Below are positions 42,040-58,329 of a stretch of DNA of 64,000 bases, piece by piece; within the stretch, counting starts at the first letter, position 1; every line of letters begins with the position of its first letter. Source of the DNA: Oceanibaculum indicum P24. GTDB taxonomy: Bacteria > Pseudomonadota > Alphaproteobacteria > Oceanibaculales > Oceanibaculaceae. A program made the translations under genes and the position numbers. The notes below the pieces were generated by a model. That model searched no databases, was not told where the DNA came from, and worked only from the letters and a program-made list of their open reading frames with translations. The DNA is taken from NCBI RefSeq assembly GCF_000299935.1, contig NZ_AMRL01000009.1, positions 1 to 64,000 on the forward strand, read 5' to 3'.

Positions 42040-42477
42040 CGCATGTCCTCCCGGCAATGGACCGTCCATTTTAGTTGACGCCTGTCTGGCGCCTTTTCCA
42101 TTGCGCAGTCCGGTTGTCACCGGTGGGCCTGTCGTCTCGACTTGGTCGTCTCGACCGGGCCTGCCGGCTTCTCACCGCGACCGGGGAAGCTTCTTTCTCC
42201 GGTGACCGAACGCCTTGATGCTGAATGAAATCCGCTTTTCAGAAAGGGTGAGCGGCGTATCCCCCAGCACCGGGCGGTGTCGGCCGTCGCAACGTGGACG
42301 GTATTATGCTTCCATATTCAGCGAGACTTAATGAACTGTAAACTTTTTTTTACACACGCGGTCTGGCTTCCGGCATTTCTGTTTCTTGGTAATCCCGTTC
42401 CGACAACCTATGTTGACAGCAGACACAAGGGGCAGGGCCGGTTCCCGGATAGGATTGCCCCGGAAAGGCGAAACCGT
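42040..42477. other. 438-base divergent regulatory gap between dxs and tspO
   Basis: It contains the PpsR box at 42337-42354. On the dxs side a CATAAT-like -10 at about 42304-42309 (minus strand) is possible, but its -35 is poor. The tspO frame is open through part of the gap; the codons there show no TspO homology. Confidence 0.5.
42337..42354. promoter_or_regulatory. PpsR/CrtJ box in the dxs/tspO gap
   Basis: TGTAAACTTTTTTTTACA is an exact TGT-N12-ACA with the T-rich right half seen in PpsR targets. It is about 300 bases upstream of dxs and 124 bases upstream of the chosen tspO start. Confidence 0.75.
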
Positions 42478-42927
42478 TTGATCTCCGCAATCGCGTTCAT
42501 TCTCATCGTGGTCGCCACCGCCTCCAGCGGCGCCATCTTCAAGCCCGGCCCCTGGTACGAGACCCTGCGAAAGCCCGCCTGGACCCCGCCGAAATGGGCG
42601 TTCCCGGTGGTCTGGACGATCCTCTACATGATGATCGCCTATGCCGGCTGGATCGTCTGGCAGCAGGTCGGATGGTCTGCGGCGATGCTGGCCTGGGGCG
42701 TGCAGATCCTGGCCAATGCCGCCTGGTCCTGGCTGTTCTTCGGGCGCCGGCGCATGGATCTGGCGCTGGCCGATATCGGTGTGCTGTGGCTGTCGGTTGC
42801 CGCCTTCATCGTGTTGGCCTGGCCGATTTCGACGCTGGCCGCGCTGCTGTTCCTGCCTTATCTCGTCTGGGTCAGCACGGCGGGCGCGCTGAACTATTCG
42901 GTGCTGCGGCTGAATTCCGCCCGCTGA
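42478..42927 (+). CDS. tspO: TspO/MBR-family tryptophan-rich sensory protein
   Basis: Five-helix membrane protein that binds porphyrins; in Rhodobacter it modulates expression of photosynthesis genes with PpsR. TTG 42478 after GGAAAGG gives 149 residues starting with the first membrane helix, the usual TspO length. ATG 42331 would add 49 residues without homology and overlap the PpsR box. Family motifs: KPGPWYETLRKPAWTPPKW, FPVVWTILYMMIAYA, NAAWSWLFFGRRR and LPYLVWVSTAGALNY. Its end overlaps the end of the convergent small gene by 34 bases. Confidence 0.88.
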   Translation: MISAIAFILIVVATASSGAIFKPGPWYETLRKPAWTPPKWAFPVVWTILYMMIAYAGWIVWQQVGWSAAMLAWGVQILANAAWSWLFFGRRRMDLALADIGVLWLSVAAFIVLAWPISTLAALLFLPYLVWVSTAGALNYSVLRLNSAR

Positions 42928-43187
42928 CCGGCCAGCCTCTGCAACACATCCAGAGCATGGGCCAGCAGGGAGAGGGCCAGCAGCCCGACGATCCAGACCG
43001 CGCCGCCATCCCGCAGCGCTACTCCCAGCGCCAGCAGCAGGCAGGTGCCGGAGGTGGCGTTCGGTGCGAGTGCCCGCAAGCGGTCCAGCGGCCCTGGTGC
43101 AAGCGCGCTGAGCAGTGCGGTTTCGGCCCACAGGATCACCACGGCAACCGGCGGCAGCCAGCCGAGCCAGTCGGCGAGCAGCGTCAT
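42894..43187 (-). CDS. Small membrane protein downstream of bchP
   Basis: Not recognised. The 97 residues hold three likely membrane segments (about 5-27, 43-60 and 64-82) joined by short loops, with a charged C-terminus (RLAGQRAEFSRSTE). ATG 43187 overlaps the bchP stop as ATGA, so it is translated with bchP. Several phototrophs have another gene in this position (for example idi), so its role is open. Assembly or anchoring of late bacteriochlorophyll enzymes is a guess. Confidence 0.7.
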   Translation of the reverse strand: MTLLADWLGWLPPVAVVILWAETALLSALAPGPLDRLRALAPNATSGTCLLLALGVALRDGGAVWIVGLLALSLLAHALDVLQRLAGQRAEFSRSTE

Positions 43188-44395
43188 TTCTGCGCCGCCG
43201 GGATGCCGAGCAGCTGGGCGAGGTCCTTGAAGAAGATGCGGATATGGGCGAGCGGATCGCGCCGCGTCAGCTTCTTGTCGAGATAGGATTCCCAGGTCAG
43301 GCGCTGGATGTCCGGATCGGCGCACATGGTCACGAATTTCTCGCGCAGCCGGTCGTTGCGGTACCAGACACTCTGCATGATGCCGAGGATCAGGAAGACC
43401 CGGCCATGCTCGCGCATAAAGCGGCGGCGGACCTGCTTCAGCGGGGCGGCCTGCCCGCTTGCCAGGCAATCGACGACGGCATCCGCCGCAAGCTGTCCGC
43501 ACAGCATGGCGTAATAGATGCCCTCACCGGAGGAGGGCGCCACGGTCCCCGCCGCATCGCCGATCAGCAGGATGTTGCGGCCATTGTCCCAGCGCCGCAT
43601 CGCTTTCAGCGGCAGCGGCGCCCCCTCGCGTCGGACGGTGCGGCAGCCTTCCAGACCCGAGGCGCGGCGCAGCGCGGCAGTCGCCTGCCGCAGATCGTGG
43701 CCCTTTACCGCCGTGCCGGTACCGACCGAGCTGTAGGGCCCGTGCGGAAACACCCAGCCATAGAAATCCGGCGAAATACGTCCGTCATAGACGACATCGC
43801 AGCGCGCAGGATGGAAGCCCGCTGGTGTCTCACTAACCGGAGTCTCGACGATCTCGTGATAGGCGAAGACATAGCGCGGCTTTTTGGCGGCGGGGAAGGC
43901 CAGCCGGCGCACGGCGGAATTGGCGCCATCAGCGCCGATCACCAGCCGCGCCCGCAAGATCAGGTCGAGGTCCGTCGCGCCGGGTGAAGAACGCGACGGC
44001 CTGACCACCACCGCCATGCAGCCATCCGCCTCCTCGGCCAGCCCGATCAGCCTGCCCGTCACCGGCTCCGCCCCGGCCCGTGCGGCGCGGGCACGCAGCC
44101 AGGGGTCGAAGGTCGCACGGTCCACCATGCCGACAAAGCCACGGTCGCCGATCTGCATGTCCACGCTGCGGCCGGAAGGCGCGATGATGCGCGCGCCATG
44201 GGCGCGGGACACCAGCTGGCTTTCGGGAATGCTGAAATCCTTTAACGCGCGGGAGGGGATGGCCCCACCGCAGGGCTTGATCCGGTCCGCCGGATCGACC
44301 AGCGCGACGCGATAGCCCGCCCGTGCCAGCTGTTCTGCGGCGGTGGCGCCGCTCGGCCCGCCGCCGATCACCGCGACATCATAGAGAGTTTCCAT
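43184..44395 (-). CDS. bchP: Geranylgeranyl-bacteriochlorophyll reductase
   Basis: FAD/NADPH enzyme that reduces the geranylgeranyl tail to phytyl. The 403 residues open with the dinucleotide-binding VIGGGPSGATAAEQLARAG, then PCGGAIPSRAL. GLVIGADGANSAVRR-type sequence lies near 160, and LLIGDAAGTVAPSSGEGIYYA (second FAD motif) near 280. An intercistronic hairpin (44408-44423) precedes it. Confidence 0.95.
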   Translation of the reverse strand: METLYDVAVIGGGPSGATAAEQLARAGYRVALVDPADRIKPCGGAIPSRALKDFSIPESQLVSRAHGARIIAPSGRSVDMQIGDRGFVGMVDRATFDPWLRARAARAGAEPVTGRLIGLAEEADGCMAVVVRPSRSSPGATDLDLILRARLVIGADGANSAVRRLAFPAAKKPRYVFAYHEIVETPVSETPAGFHPARCDVVYDGRISPDFYGWVFPHGPYSSVGTGTAVKGHDLRQATAALRRASGLEGCRTVRREGAPLPLKAMRRWDNGRNILLIGDAAGTVAPSSGEGIYYAMLCGQLAADAVVDCLASGQAAPLKQVRRRFMREHGRVFLILGIMQSVWYRNDRLREKFVTMCADPDIQRLTWESYLDKKLTRRDPLAHIRIFFKDLAQLLGIPAAQK

Positions 44396-44407
44396 CGTGA
44401 ACCTCCT

Positions 44408-44423
44408 GGCGGCTTTAGCCGCC
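44408..44423 (-). promoter_or_regulatory. Intercistronic hairpin between bch2 and bchP
   Basis: GGCGGCT-TT-AGCCGCC, a 7-base stem with a 2-base loop, fills the 33-base gap. It may act as an mRNA-stability or processing element, as hairpins do in other photosynthesis operons. There is no U-run, so termination is unlikely. Confidence 0.5.
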
Positions 44424-44428
44424 CCCTG

Positions 44429-45790
44429 TCATTCGGCCGCTATAGGGCCGGGGATATAGCTTTCTGGCTCCGGCGCAGCGCGGCGTGACGATCCGATGCG
44501 CAGCGCCAGCAAGGTCGAGAGCAGGAACAAAGCGGCCTCGCCGCCGAACACCAGCGCGAAGGCTGTCGAATCGAGGCCGGTCGCCCAGCGGCCCAGGTCG
44601 AAGGCGATCGTGCCGAGCAGCCCGCCCAGCCCGAAGGCGATGGCCTGCGCCGCGCCCCAGACGCCCATCCGCATGCCGGCGTTCTTTTTCGATCCCTGGC
44701 CGGCAAGCTGCATCATCGTGCCGATGGCGGCGACCGCGAAGGCGCCGTTCATCAGGCCGAGCAGGAAGATGTTGGCCTGCAGTGGCCAGACCGGCGCATG
44801 CGAGGCGGACAGCGCCAGCGCCGCCAGCGCCAGACCCGAGCCGGCGCAGCCCCAGACGATGAAATGCCGGGCGATGGCCGGGTTGCGGCGACCGTAAAGC
44901 CAGCCGGAAATGCCGACAATGGCCATGCCCAGCAGCATGCCGGCATGCTGGGTGCCTGACAGCCGGGTGGATTGCCCCGGCGTCATGCCGAACATCAGCC
45001 CGGCGAAGGGCTCCAGGATCAGATCCTGCGTCGAATAGGCCAGCATCGACAGGAAGACGAACAGGGTGAATATCCGGGCCTGCCGGTCCTGCCAGACATC
45101 GGCCAGGCTGTCGCGGAAGCTGGCCGCCGCCGGGCGCTGCGAAGCCTCGGGCAGGGCCGGCCGGCGCTCTACACCCCGAACCGCGAGGCAGGCGATGGCA
45201 AAGGCAACCGCCCCGGTCGCCGCCGTCACCACGATCAGGCGCAGGTGGGAATAGGGTTCCAGCAGGAAGCCGGTGATGATGGAGGTCACGACGATGCCGG
45301 CGATCATCATCATCCAGGTGATGGTCGCCGCCGTCGCCCGCCGCTCCGGCGCGGTGCGTGTCGCCAGCAGGGCCAGCAGCGAGGTGCCGCTGGCGCCGAT
45401 ACCGACGCCGATCAGCACATAGGCCGGGATCGCCACCAGCAGGCCCAGCGCCTGGCTGTGCGCGAAGGCGAGCGGGGACGCTGCCGCCATGGTGCCCGAC
45501 AGGCCCAGCAGGGCCAGCCCGCCCAGAATCCAGCGCTGCCGCGAGCCGCCCGTGTCGGAACGGTGGCCCCAGACTGGCCGGGAAATCTGCACGGCATAAT
45601 GGATGCCGACCAGCAGGCCGGGAATCACCGCCGCCAGCCCCAGCTCGACGATCAGCACCCGGTTCAGCGTGGAGTTGGTGAGCACGACGATGGCGCCCAG
45701 CGCCGCCTGCACCAGCCCCAGCCGGACGATATCCAGCCAGCCGAGTCCGGCGCTGCCCGGGGGATGTTGGCGGAAGAGGGAAGTACGCAT
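44429..45790 (-). CDS. PucC-family MFS protein in the bchG-bchP operon
   Basis: Twelve-helix membrane protein of the PucC/LhaA/Bch2 family (orf428 of Rhodobacter), thought to deliver or channel bacteriochlorophyll during light-harvesting assembly. The 453 residues include TLNRVLIVELGLAAVIPGLL near 40, shared with LhaA at 58329, and YSTQDLILEPFAGLMFGMTPGQST near 250. The bchG-bch2-bchP order is standard. Confidence 0.92.
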   Translation of the reverse strand: MRTSLFRQHPPGSAGLGWLDIVRLGLVQAALGAIVVLTNSTLNRVLIVELGLAAVIPGLLVGIHYAVQISRPVWGHRSDTGGSRQRWILGGLALLGLSGTMAAASPLAFAHSQALGLLVAIPAYVLIGVGIGASGTSLLALLATRTAPERRATAATITWMMMIAGIVVTSIITGFLLEPYSHLRLIVVTAATGAVAFAIACLAVRGVERRPALPEASQRPAAASFRDSLADVWQDRQARIFTLFVFLSMLAYSTQDLILEPFAGLMFGMTPGQSTRLSGTQHAGMLLGMAIVGISGWLYGRRNPAIARHFIVWGCAGSGLALAALALSASHAPVWPLQANIFLLGLMNGAFAVAAIGTMMQLAGQGSKKNAGMRMGVWGAAQAIAFGLGGLLGTIAFDLGRWATGLDSTAFALVFGGEAALFLLSTLLALRIGSSRRAAPEPESYIPGPIAAE

Positions 45791-45811
45791 GGTCTCACGC
45801 CCTCAGTAAAA

Positions 45812-46735
45812 TTAAACGGGCATCGCCAGTCCGCGCAGCCCGAAGGCCGCGACCATCATGCCGGTGACATACAGGCCAACGCCGGCAGCCGAATAGAGAA
45901 CGGCACGACTGACCGGATCGCGCAGGAACCACACCATCAGCAGCAATTGCGCCGCGACCAGTGCCTCGATGAGGATGGCATGACCGTCCAGCCCGGCCAT
46001 GTGCAGCATGACGATCACGCCGGCCTGGGCCAGGGCGATCACCGCGCAGGCGATCAGCGCGGCCATACCCGCACCATAGCGCGCCGGCAGGCTGCGGATG
46101 CCCATCTCGCGGTCGCCGCGGATCGACTTGAAATCATTCAGCGTCAGGATTCCATGGGCGCCCAGCCCGTAGAGCAGGGCGATGCCGGCCATGGTCCAGG
46201 AGGGCGGATGGCCCAGCACGGCGACGGCGGCGGTCAGCCAGGGCAGCGTCTCGTAGCTGAAGCCGACCAGCCCGTTGCCGACCCAGCCATTCTGCTTGAA
46301 GCGGAAGGGCGGGGCGCTGTAGGCCCAGGCGAAGGCCAGGCCGAACAGCGCGGCGGTGAACACCCAGGGGCCAAGCAGCAGCGCCACGACGGCGGAAATG
46401 CCGGACATGGCGATGGCGATATAGAGCCCCCAGCTGCCCGGCATGCGGCCCGACGGGATCACCCGCTCAGGTTCGTTGATCGCATCGACATGGCGGTCGA
46501 ACCAGTCATTCACCGCCTGGCTGGTGCCGCAGATCAGCGGGCCGGCCAGCAGGATGCCCAGCGCGACCAGATACCAGCGCTCGCCTATCGGTGCCCCGGC
46601 GGCAACGGCCCCGCAGACATAGGCCCACATCGGCGGAAACCAGGTGATCGGCTTCAGCAATGCCAGCACGGCACCCGGCGTCGGTCCCCTGACGGGTGAC
46701 GGACGGGTATCGGTCTGTGGGCGGGCGATTTCCAT
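45812..46735 (-). CDS. bchG: Bacteriochlorophyll synthase (geranylgeranyl transferase)
   Basis: UbiA-family membrane prenyltransferase that esterifies bacteriochlorophyllide a. The 307 residues have about eight or nine membrane helices. The first polyprenyl-diphosphate motif is NDWFDRHVDAINEP near 86, and FKSIRGDREMGIRSLPARYG is the second near 200. A PpsR box lies 31 bases upstream of the ATG. Confidence 0.95.
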   Translation of the reverse strand: MEIARPQTDTRPSPVRGPTPGAVLALLKPITWFPPMWAYVCGAVAAGAPIGERWYLVALGILLAGPLICGTSQAVNDWFDRHVDAINEPERVIPSGRMPGSWGLYIAIAMSGISAVVALLLGPWVFTAALFGLAFAWAYSAPPFRFKQNGWVGNGLVGFSYETLPWLTAAVAVLGHPPSWTMAGIALLYGLGAHGILTLNDFKSIRGDREMGIRSLPARYGAGMAALIACAVIALAQAGVIVMLHMAGLDGHAILIEALVAAQLLLMVWFLRDPVSRAVLYSAAGVGLYVTGMMVAAFGLRGLAMPV

Positions 46736-46765
46736 GAGGCGATGCTAAGCTTCGCCCCTTCGGAG

Positions 46766-46783
46766 TGTCAATTTTAATTTACA
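46766..46783. promoter_or_regulatory. PpsR/CrtJ box upstream of bchG
   Basis: TGTCAATTTTAATTTACA is an exact TGT-N12-ACA, close to the ideal TGTcaN(..)TTTACA form. On the minus strand it also supplies a TTGACA -35-like hexamer for the bchG operon, so PpsR bound here would block the promoter. Confidence 0.85.
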
Positions 46784-46820
46784 GTTTTGAGGAGGCAGTC
46801 GTGTTGACAGCAGCGCCCTG

Positions 46821-48266
46821 TCAGGAGGCGGAGGCAGGCCGGTAATCCTCCAGCCCATGCCGGCGTAGCTTGATGTAGAGGCTCTGCCGCGACAGACCGA
46901 GGATTTCGGCGGCGCCGGCGCGGTTGTTGTTGGTCTGGTCGAGCGCCGCCTCGATGCAGATCTTCTCGATCACATCCAGAGATTCACGGATCAGCTCCTT
47001 CAGCGGCACCTTGCCAACCAGGCTGGCAAAACCCTCGGCCTGATCGACGGAGCGCGGCGGCGGCAGGGCGATGCGCTCATTGCTGAGGACCTGCGGGATC
47101 ACCAGGATCTGCACCGTGCCGGTATCCGGGTTCTGCCGCGCCGAGATTGAGACCTGCCGGTCGCCTGACAGATTGTCGGTCAGCACGGAGGAGAAGCCGC
47201 GCACCACGACCTCGTCCACCAGCCGCGAGAAGAGGACGTGGATATCGATGGCGGCCTTGGTGAACCAGGAACCGATATGCCGGCCGATCACCTGGCTGAG
47301 CGATGGCGCATGGACGAAGTCGAGGAACAAAGTGTTCGCCGCCTGAATCTGGCCGTCTGCGTCGGTCTGCACCGCAGCCTCGGGCACGCCGGACAGGTCG
47401 ATGGCGTGACCGACTGCTGGCTCGGCGCCACGCTGCAGGCGGATTTCCTGCGCGCCGGAGGAGGGCCACAGCGAGACGAAGAGGTTGGTGACACCATTTT
47501 CGCGGTAGGAGCGCAGGCTGAGCGACATCTCCTCGCCCTTGGCGCTCAGAATACTGTCGATCAGCACGGGGCTGGCGCTGTGGCGGGCCTCGCTGATCGC
47601 GTCGGTCAGCCGCTCGCGCTCCTGCCTGCCGAAGAAATCACGCATCGGCTTGCCGGTCAGGCTGCCCTTTCCGGCGCCCAGCAGCGTCAGGGCGGCGGCG
47701 TTGGCGTCCAGCACCGACTTGCGGTCGCCATCCAGCATCAGATGGGCGACGGCGGACAGCTTGAAGGCGGTGCGGTAGCGCGCTTCCGCTTCCTGCAGCG
47801 CGCGGTAATCCGCCTCCATCGCCATCTGGGTCTCGACCAGGCGCTGCTGGTCGAGCGATTGCTGCCGCAGGTCGCGGCCGATGACCAGCGTGAAAGGCAG
47901 CCAGTCGGCCCGGTGGGCGGAATAGACCACCGGCAGGTCGGGCCTGCCGTCAACGCGGTGATTGACCTGATAGCCGCGCGCCGGCCGGTTCTTCGTATCC
48001 GGTGCCAGCATCGCCTCGACTTTGGGCACTGACTCGATGGTCACGCAATCGGCCAGGCGCTTGCCGGCGAAGCCGGTCACGCCCCACTCGTCCAGCCTGG
48101 GATCGGAAATGCGGATGCTCGATATGATTCCCTTGTCATCGACGAACATGACGATGTCCGCGCCGAGAGAGATCAGGGACACCAGGGCATCCGGGTCAAG
48201 CTTCTTCAGGAGGCCGCCATCGACCCCTTGAATTTCGCTCCCAGGATGACCGTTGGGGGGTGTCAT
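46821..48266 (-). CDS. ppsR: PpsR/CrtJ, redox-responsive repressor of photosynthesis genes
   Basis: PAS-containing DNA-binding repressor. ATG 48266 overlaps the ppaA stop as ATGA and gives 481 residues; the frame to 48353 only overlaps ppaA. Three PAS-like regions (about 20-130, 155-265 and 305-400) are followed by a Fis-type helix-turn-helix (NNRAGAAEILGLSRQSLYIKL, about 450-470). A cysteine just before it (EKICIEAALDQT) matches the redox cysteine C420 of CrtJ. A second cysteine lies near the N-terminus (LADCVTIES). Confidence 0.94.
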   Translation of the reverse strand: MTPPNGHPGSEIQGVDGGLLKKLDPDALVSLISLGADIVMFVDDKGIISSIRISDPRLDEWGVTGFAGKRLADCVTIESVPKVEAMLAPDTKNRPARGYQVNHRVDGRPDLPVVYSAHRADWLPFTLVIGRDLRQQSLDQQRLVETQMAMEADYRALQEAEARYRTAFKLSAVAHLMLDGDRKSVLDANAAALTLLGAGKGSLTGKPMRDFFGRQERERLTDAISEARHSASPVLIDSILSAKGEEMSLSLRSYRENGVTNLFVSLWPSSGAQEIRLQRGAEPAVGHAIDLSGVPEAAVQTDADGQIQAANTLFLDFVHAPSLSQVIGRHIGSWFTKAAIDIHVLFSRLVDEVVVRGFSSVLTDNLSGDRQVSISARQNPDTGTVQILVIPQVLSNERIALPPPRSVDQAEGFASLVGKVPLKELIRESLDVIEKICIEAALDQTNNNRAGAAEILGLSRQSLYIKLRRHGLEDYRPASAS

Positions 48267-49249
48267 GGGCTGAGCCAATCTATGCCGCTTGAGCTTACAA
48301 TTGCAGTCCTGCCGGTATCCGTCTTTCCGGCAGGAGGGGTGCCTGGTGCACAAGCCTGTTGATTAAGTTCTTCTAGATCATAAAAGCTTTTACAAATCCT
48401 GGCAGCTGAATAGACGCTGTCACAGACGCAGTCAATCCCTATTTCTACAAGAAAATCAACGGATTTCAAGGCGGCTGCGCCACCGACCACCAGGGGGAGT
48501 CTGCGGCCAGCGCTAAGCCTCCTGATCTGGCTGACGAGGTGCTGGAATTCACCGGCCAGCCGCTCATTGCTCCAGCCAATGCAGACGACATCCGCGCGCG
48601 CCACGGTGGCGGCCAGCATGGCGGCATTTTTCGGGCCTGGATCGACCACGGTCCGCGACCAGCCCAGCGTGTCGAACAGCAGGCCCAGCAGATGGGTTGT
48701 CAGCGTGTGCTGCTCGCCCTGGGGCGTCATCAGGGCGGCGAAAGGCCTGATCGTGGTGCCAACCGGATTCCGGGTCTCCATGGCAAAGGTCTGGATCAGG
48801 TCCTGCAGGCGGGCCGTTCCGATGGTGACATCGATGAAGTCGCAGCTGTCCCCGACCCATCGTTCGCCGAGCTGGCGGGCGGCGGCTTCGATGAACAGCG
48901 CCTTCATATAGTCGGGCCGGCCTGCCGGCAGCTTATGCTCGATAAAGGATTTGAGAACAGCCGCCCGCGTGCCCGGCGCCAGAATGAGGTCTTGAAACTG
49001 GGCGAGGGGCTTCCGGTAAAGACGGTCGTGTTCCAGACCCAGGTCATACATTGCCGCAAGGTTCCCGGCCATCATGGGCGCCACCGTCCCTTGCAGAATG
49101 CGGCGGAGTTTCTCTCTTTCACCCGGTTTTAAGTAAGCGTTCCCGGCTTCACATGCAATAGCGCGCATATGCCAGGCAGCGATATCCGCCGGTCCTGCGA
49201 AGGCCGGTTCGAATTCGGCCAAAGCTGTGTCGGTTCTGTCCATCGTCAC
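48263..49249 (-). CDS. ppaA: PpaA/AerR-type B12-binding antirepressor
   Basis: Partner of PpsR that binds cobalamin (or heme) and relieves repression. The 328 residues have a helical cap (about 25-160) and a B12-binding Rossmann domain (about 165-290) with GEQHTLTTHLLGLLFDTLGW, H181 being the likely ligand. PLVVGGAAALKSVDFLVEIG follows. It forms one operon with ppsR and is divergent from bchF; the shared gap carries two degenerate PpsR boxes. Confidence 0.9.
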   Translation of the reverse strand: MTMDRTDTALAEFEPAFAGPADIAAWHMRAIACEAGNAYLKPGEREKLRRILQGTVAPMMAGNLAAMYDLGLEHDRLYRKPLAQFQDLILAPGTRAAVLKSFIEHKLPAGRPDYMKALFIEAAARQLGERWVGDSCDFIDVTIGTARLQDLIQTFAMETRNPVGTTIRPFAALMTPQGEQHTLTTHLLGLLFDTLGWSRTVVDPGPKNAAMLAATVARADVVCIGWSNERLAGEFQHLVSQIRRLSAGRRLPLVVGGAAALKSVDFLVEIGIDCVCDSVYSAARICKSFYDLEELNQQACAPGTPPAGKTDTGRTAIVSSSGIDWLSP

Positions 49250-49365
49250 GGCGCCTCATCCCTCGGGGAGTGGAGTGCCGGCGGGTTTGGGGCTCTTGTG
49301 GCGATTTTCATCGCGCCGCGCTTTGCGCCGACAAGCCCGTACACCATGCGCCTAGTTGGCGCGCA

Positions 49366-49399
49366 TGTAAACAATCTTATACGTCAAAGAAAGTTGACA
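49366..49399. promoter_or_regulatory. Tandem degenerate PpsR boxes in the ppaA/bchF gap
   Basis: TGT-N12-ACG (49366-49383) is followed with a 2-base overlap by CGT-N12-ACA (49382-49399); each has one mismatch in the TGT/ACA consensus. A TTGACA at 49394-49399 with TTACTC 17 bases on could drive bchF. Paired boxes are usual for PpsR control of bch promoters. Confidence 0.65.
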
Positions 49400-49489
49400 C
49401 TTCTGAAATCCGGGGTTTACTCTTTCCCAGTCCGGTTCGCCCTTCGTCAGGTACGGCAGGGCGGGCACGGCAGGGAAGGAAGCCTACAG

Positions 49490-57593
<8,104 letters not shown>

Positions 57594-57606
57594 GGAGGGC
57601 CGCACG

Positions 57607-58329
57607 GTGACGCAGACCGACTACATCCGCAGGACCGGCGAGATCGAGCATTATTTCGACCGCACCGCGCTGGAGGCCTGGAAGCGCCTGACCGGCGACC
57701 AGCCGGTCAGCGGCATCCGCGCGACCGTGCGCAAGGGCCGGGAGGAGATGCGCAATACTCTGGCCAGCTGGCTGCCGCAGGACCTTACCGGCTGGCGCAT
57801 CCTCGATGCCGGCTGCGGTGCCGGCATCCTGTCGCTGGAGCTGATGGAGCGCGGCGCCGATGTGGTCGGCATCGATCTGTCGGCGCAGATGATCAGCTTC
57901 GCCCGCAAGCGCGCCTTTGAGCGGCAGGCGGCATCTCCCGAGCTTTCGGCGCGGCGCGGATCGGTGCGGTTCGAGAGCGGCGATTTGCTGGACCCGCGCT
58001 TCGGTGATTTCGACGCTGTCGTCTCCATGGATGTGCTGATCCACTACGCCGCCGCCGATGCGACAGAGGTGCTGGAACGGCTGGCGGAGCCCACCAGCCG
58101 CAGCCTGATCTTCACGCTGGCGCCGGGGTCCTTCCTGCTGCGCGCGATGCTGGCGACGGGCACCCTGTTCCCGCGCCGCGACCGCTCGCCGGCCATCCAT
58201 CCGGTCAATCCGGAGCGGGTGGTCGAACGGCTGACTGCCCGGCCCACCATGCAAGGCTGGTCCGCCGGTCGCAGCCACCGGGTCGCGGTCGGGTTCTACA
58301 TCTCCCAGGCGATGGAGGTGACCCGATAA
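57607..58329 (+). CDS. bchM: Magnesium-protoporphyrin IX O-methyltransferase
   Basis: SAM-dependent methyltransferase acting right after Mg insertion. GTG 57607 follows GGAGG by 9 bases and gives 240 residues. The SAM motif LDAGCGAGILSLELMERGAD is near 67, and YFDRTALEAWKRLTGD near the N-terminus is typical of BchM. The stop overlaps the lhaA start (TAATG). Confidence 0.95.
   Translation: MTQTDYIRRTGEIEHYFDRTALEAWKRLTGDQPVSGIRATVRKGREEMRNTLASWLPQDLTGWRILDAGCGAGILSLELMERGADVVGIDLSAQMISFARKRAFERQAASPELSARRGSVRFESGDLLDPRFGDFDAVVSMDVLIHYAAADATEVLERLAEPTSRSLIFTLAPGSFLLRAMLATGTLFPRRDRSPAIHPVNPERVVERLTARPTMQGWSAGRSHRVAVGFYISQAMEVTR

Noticed and set aside
42411-42427. Second TGT...ACA site in the dxs/tspO gap
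   Set aside because: The spacer is 11 bases, not 12, so it does not fit a PpsR box.
46805-46823. TGACAG / CTGTCA inverted repeat at the ppsR stop
   Set aside because: Short stem with no U-run; too weak to call a terminator.
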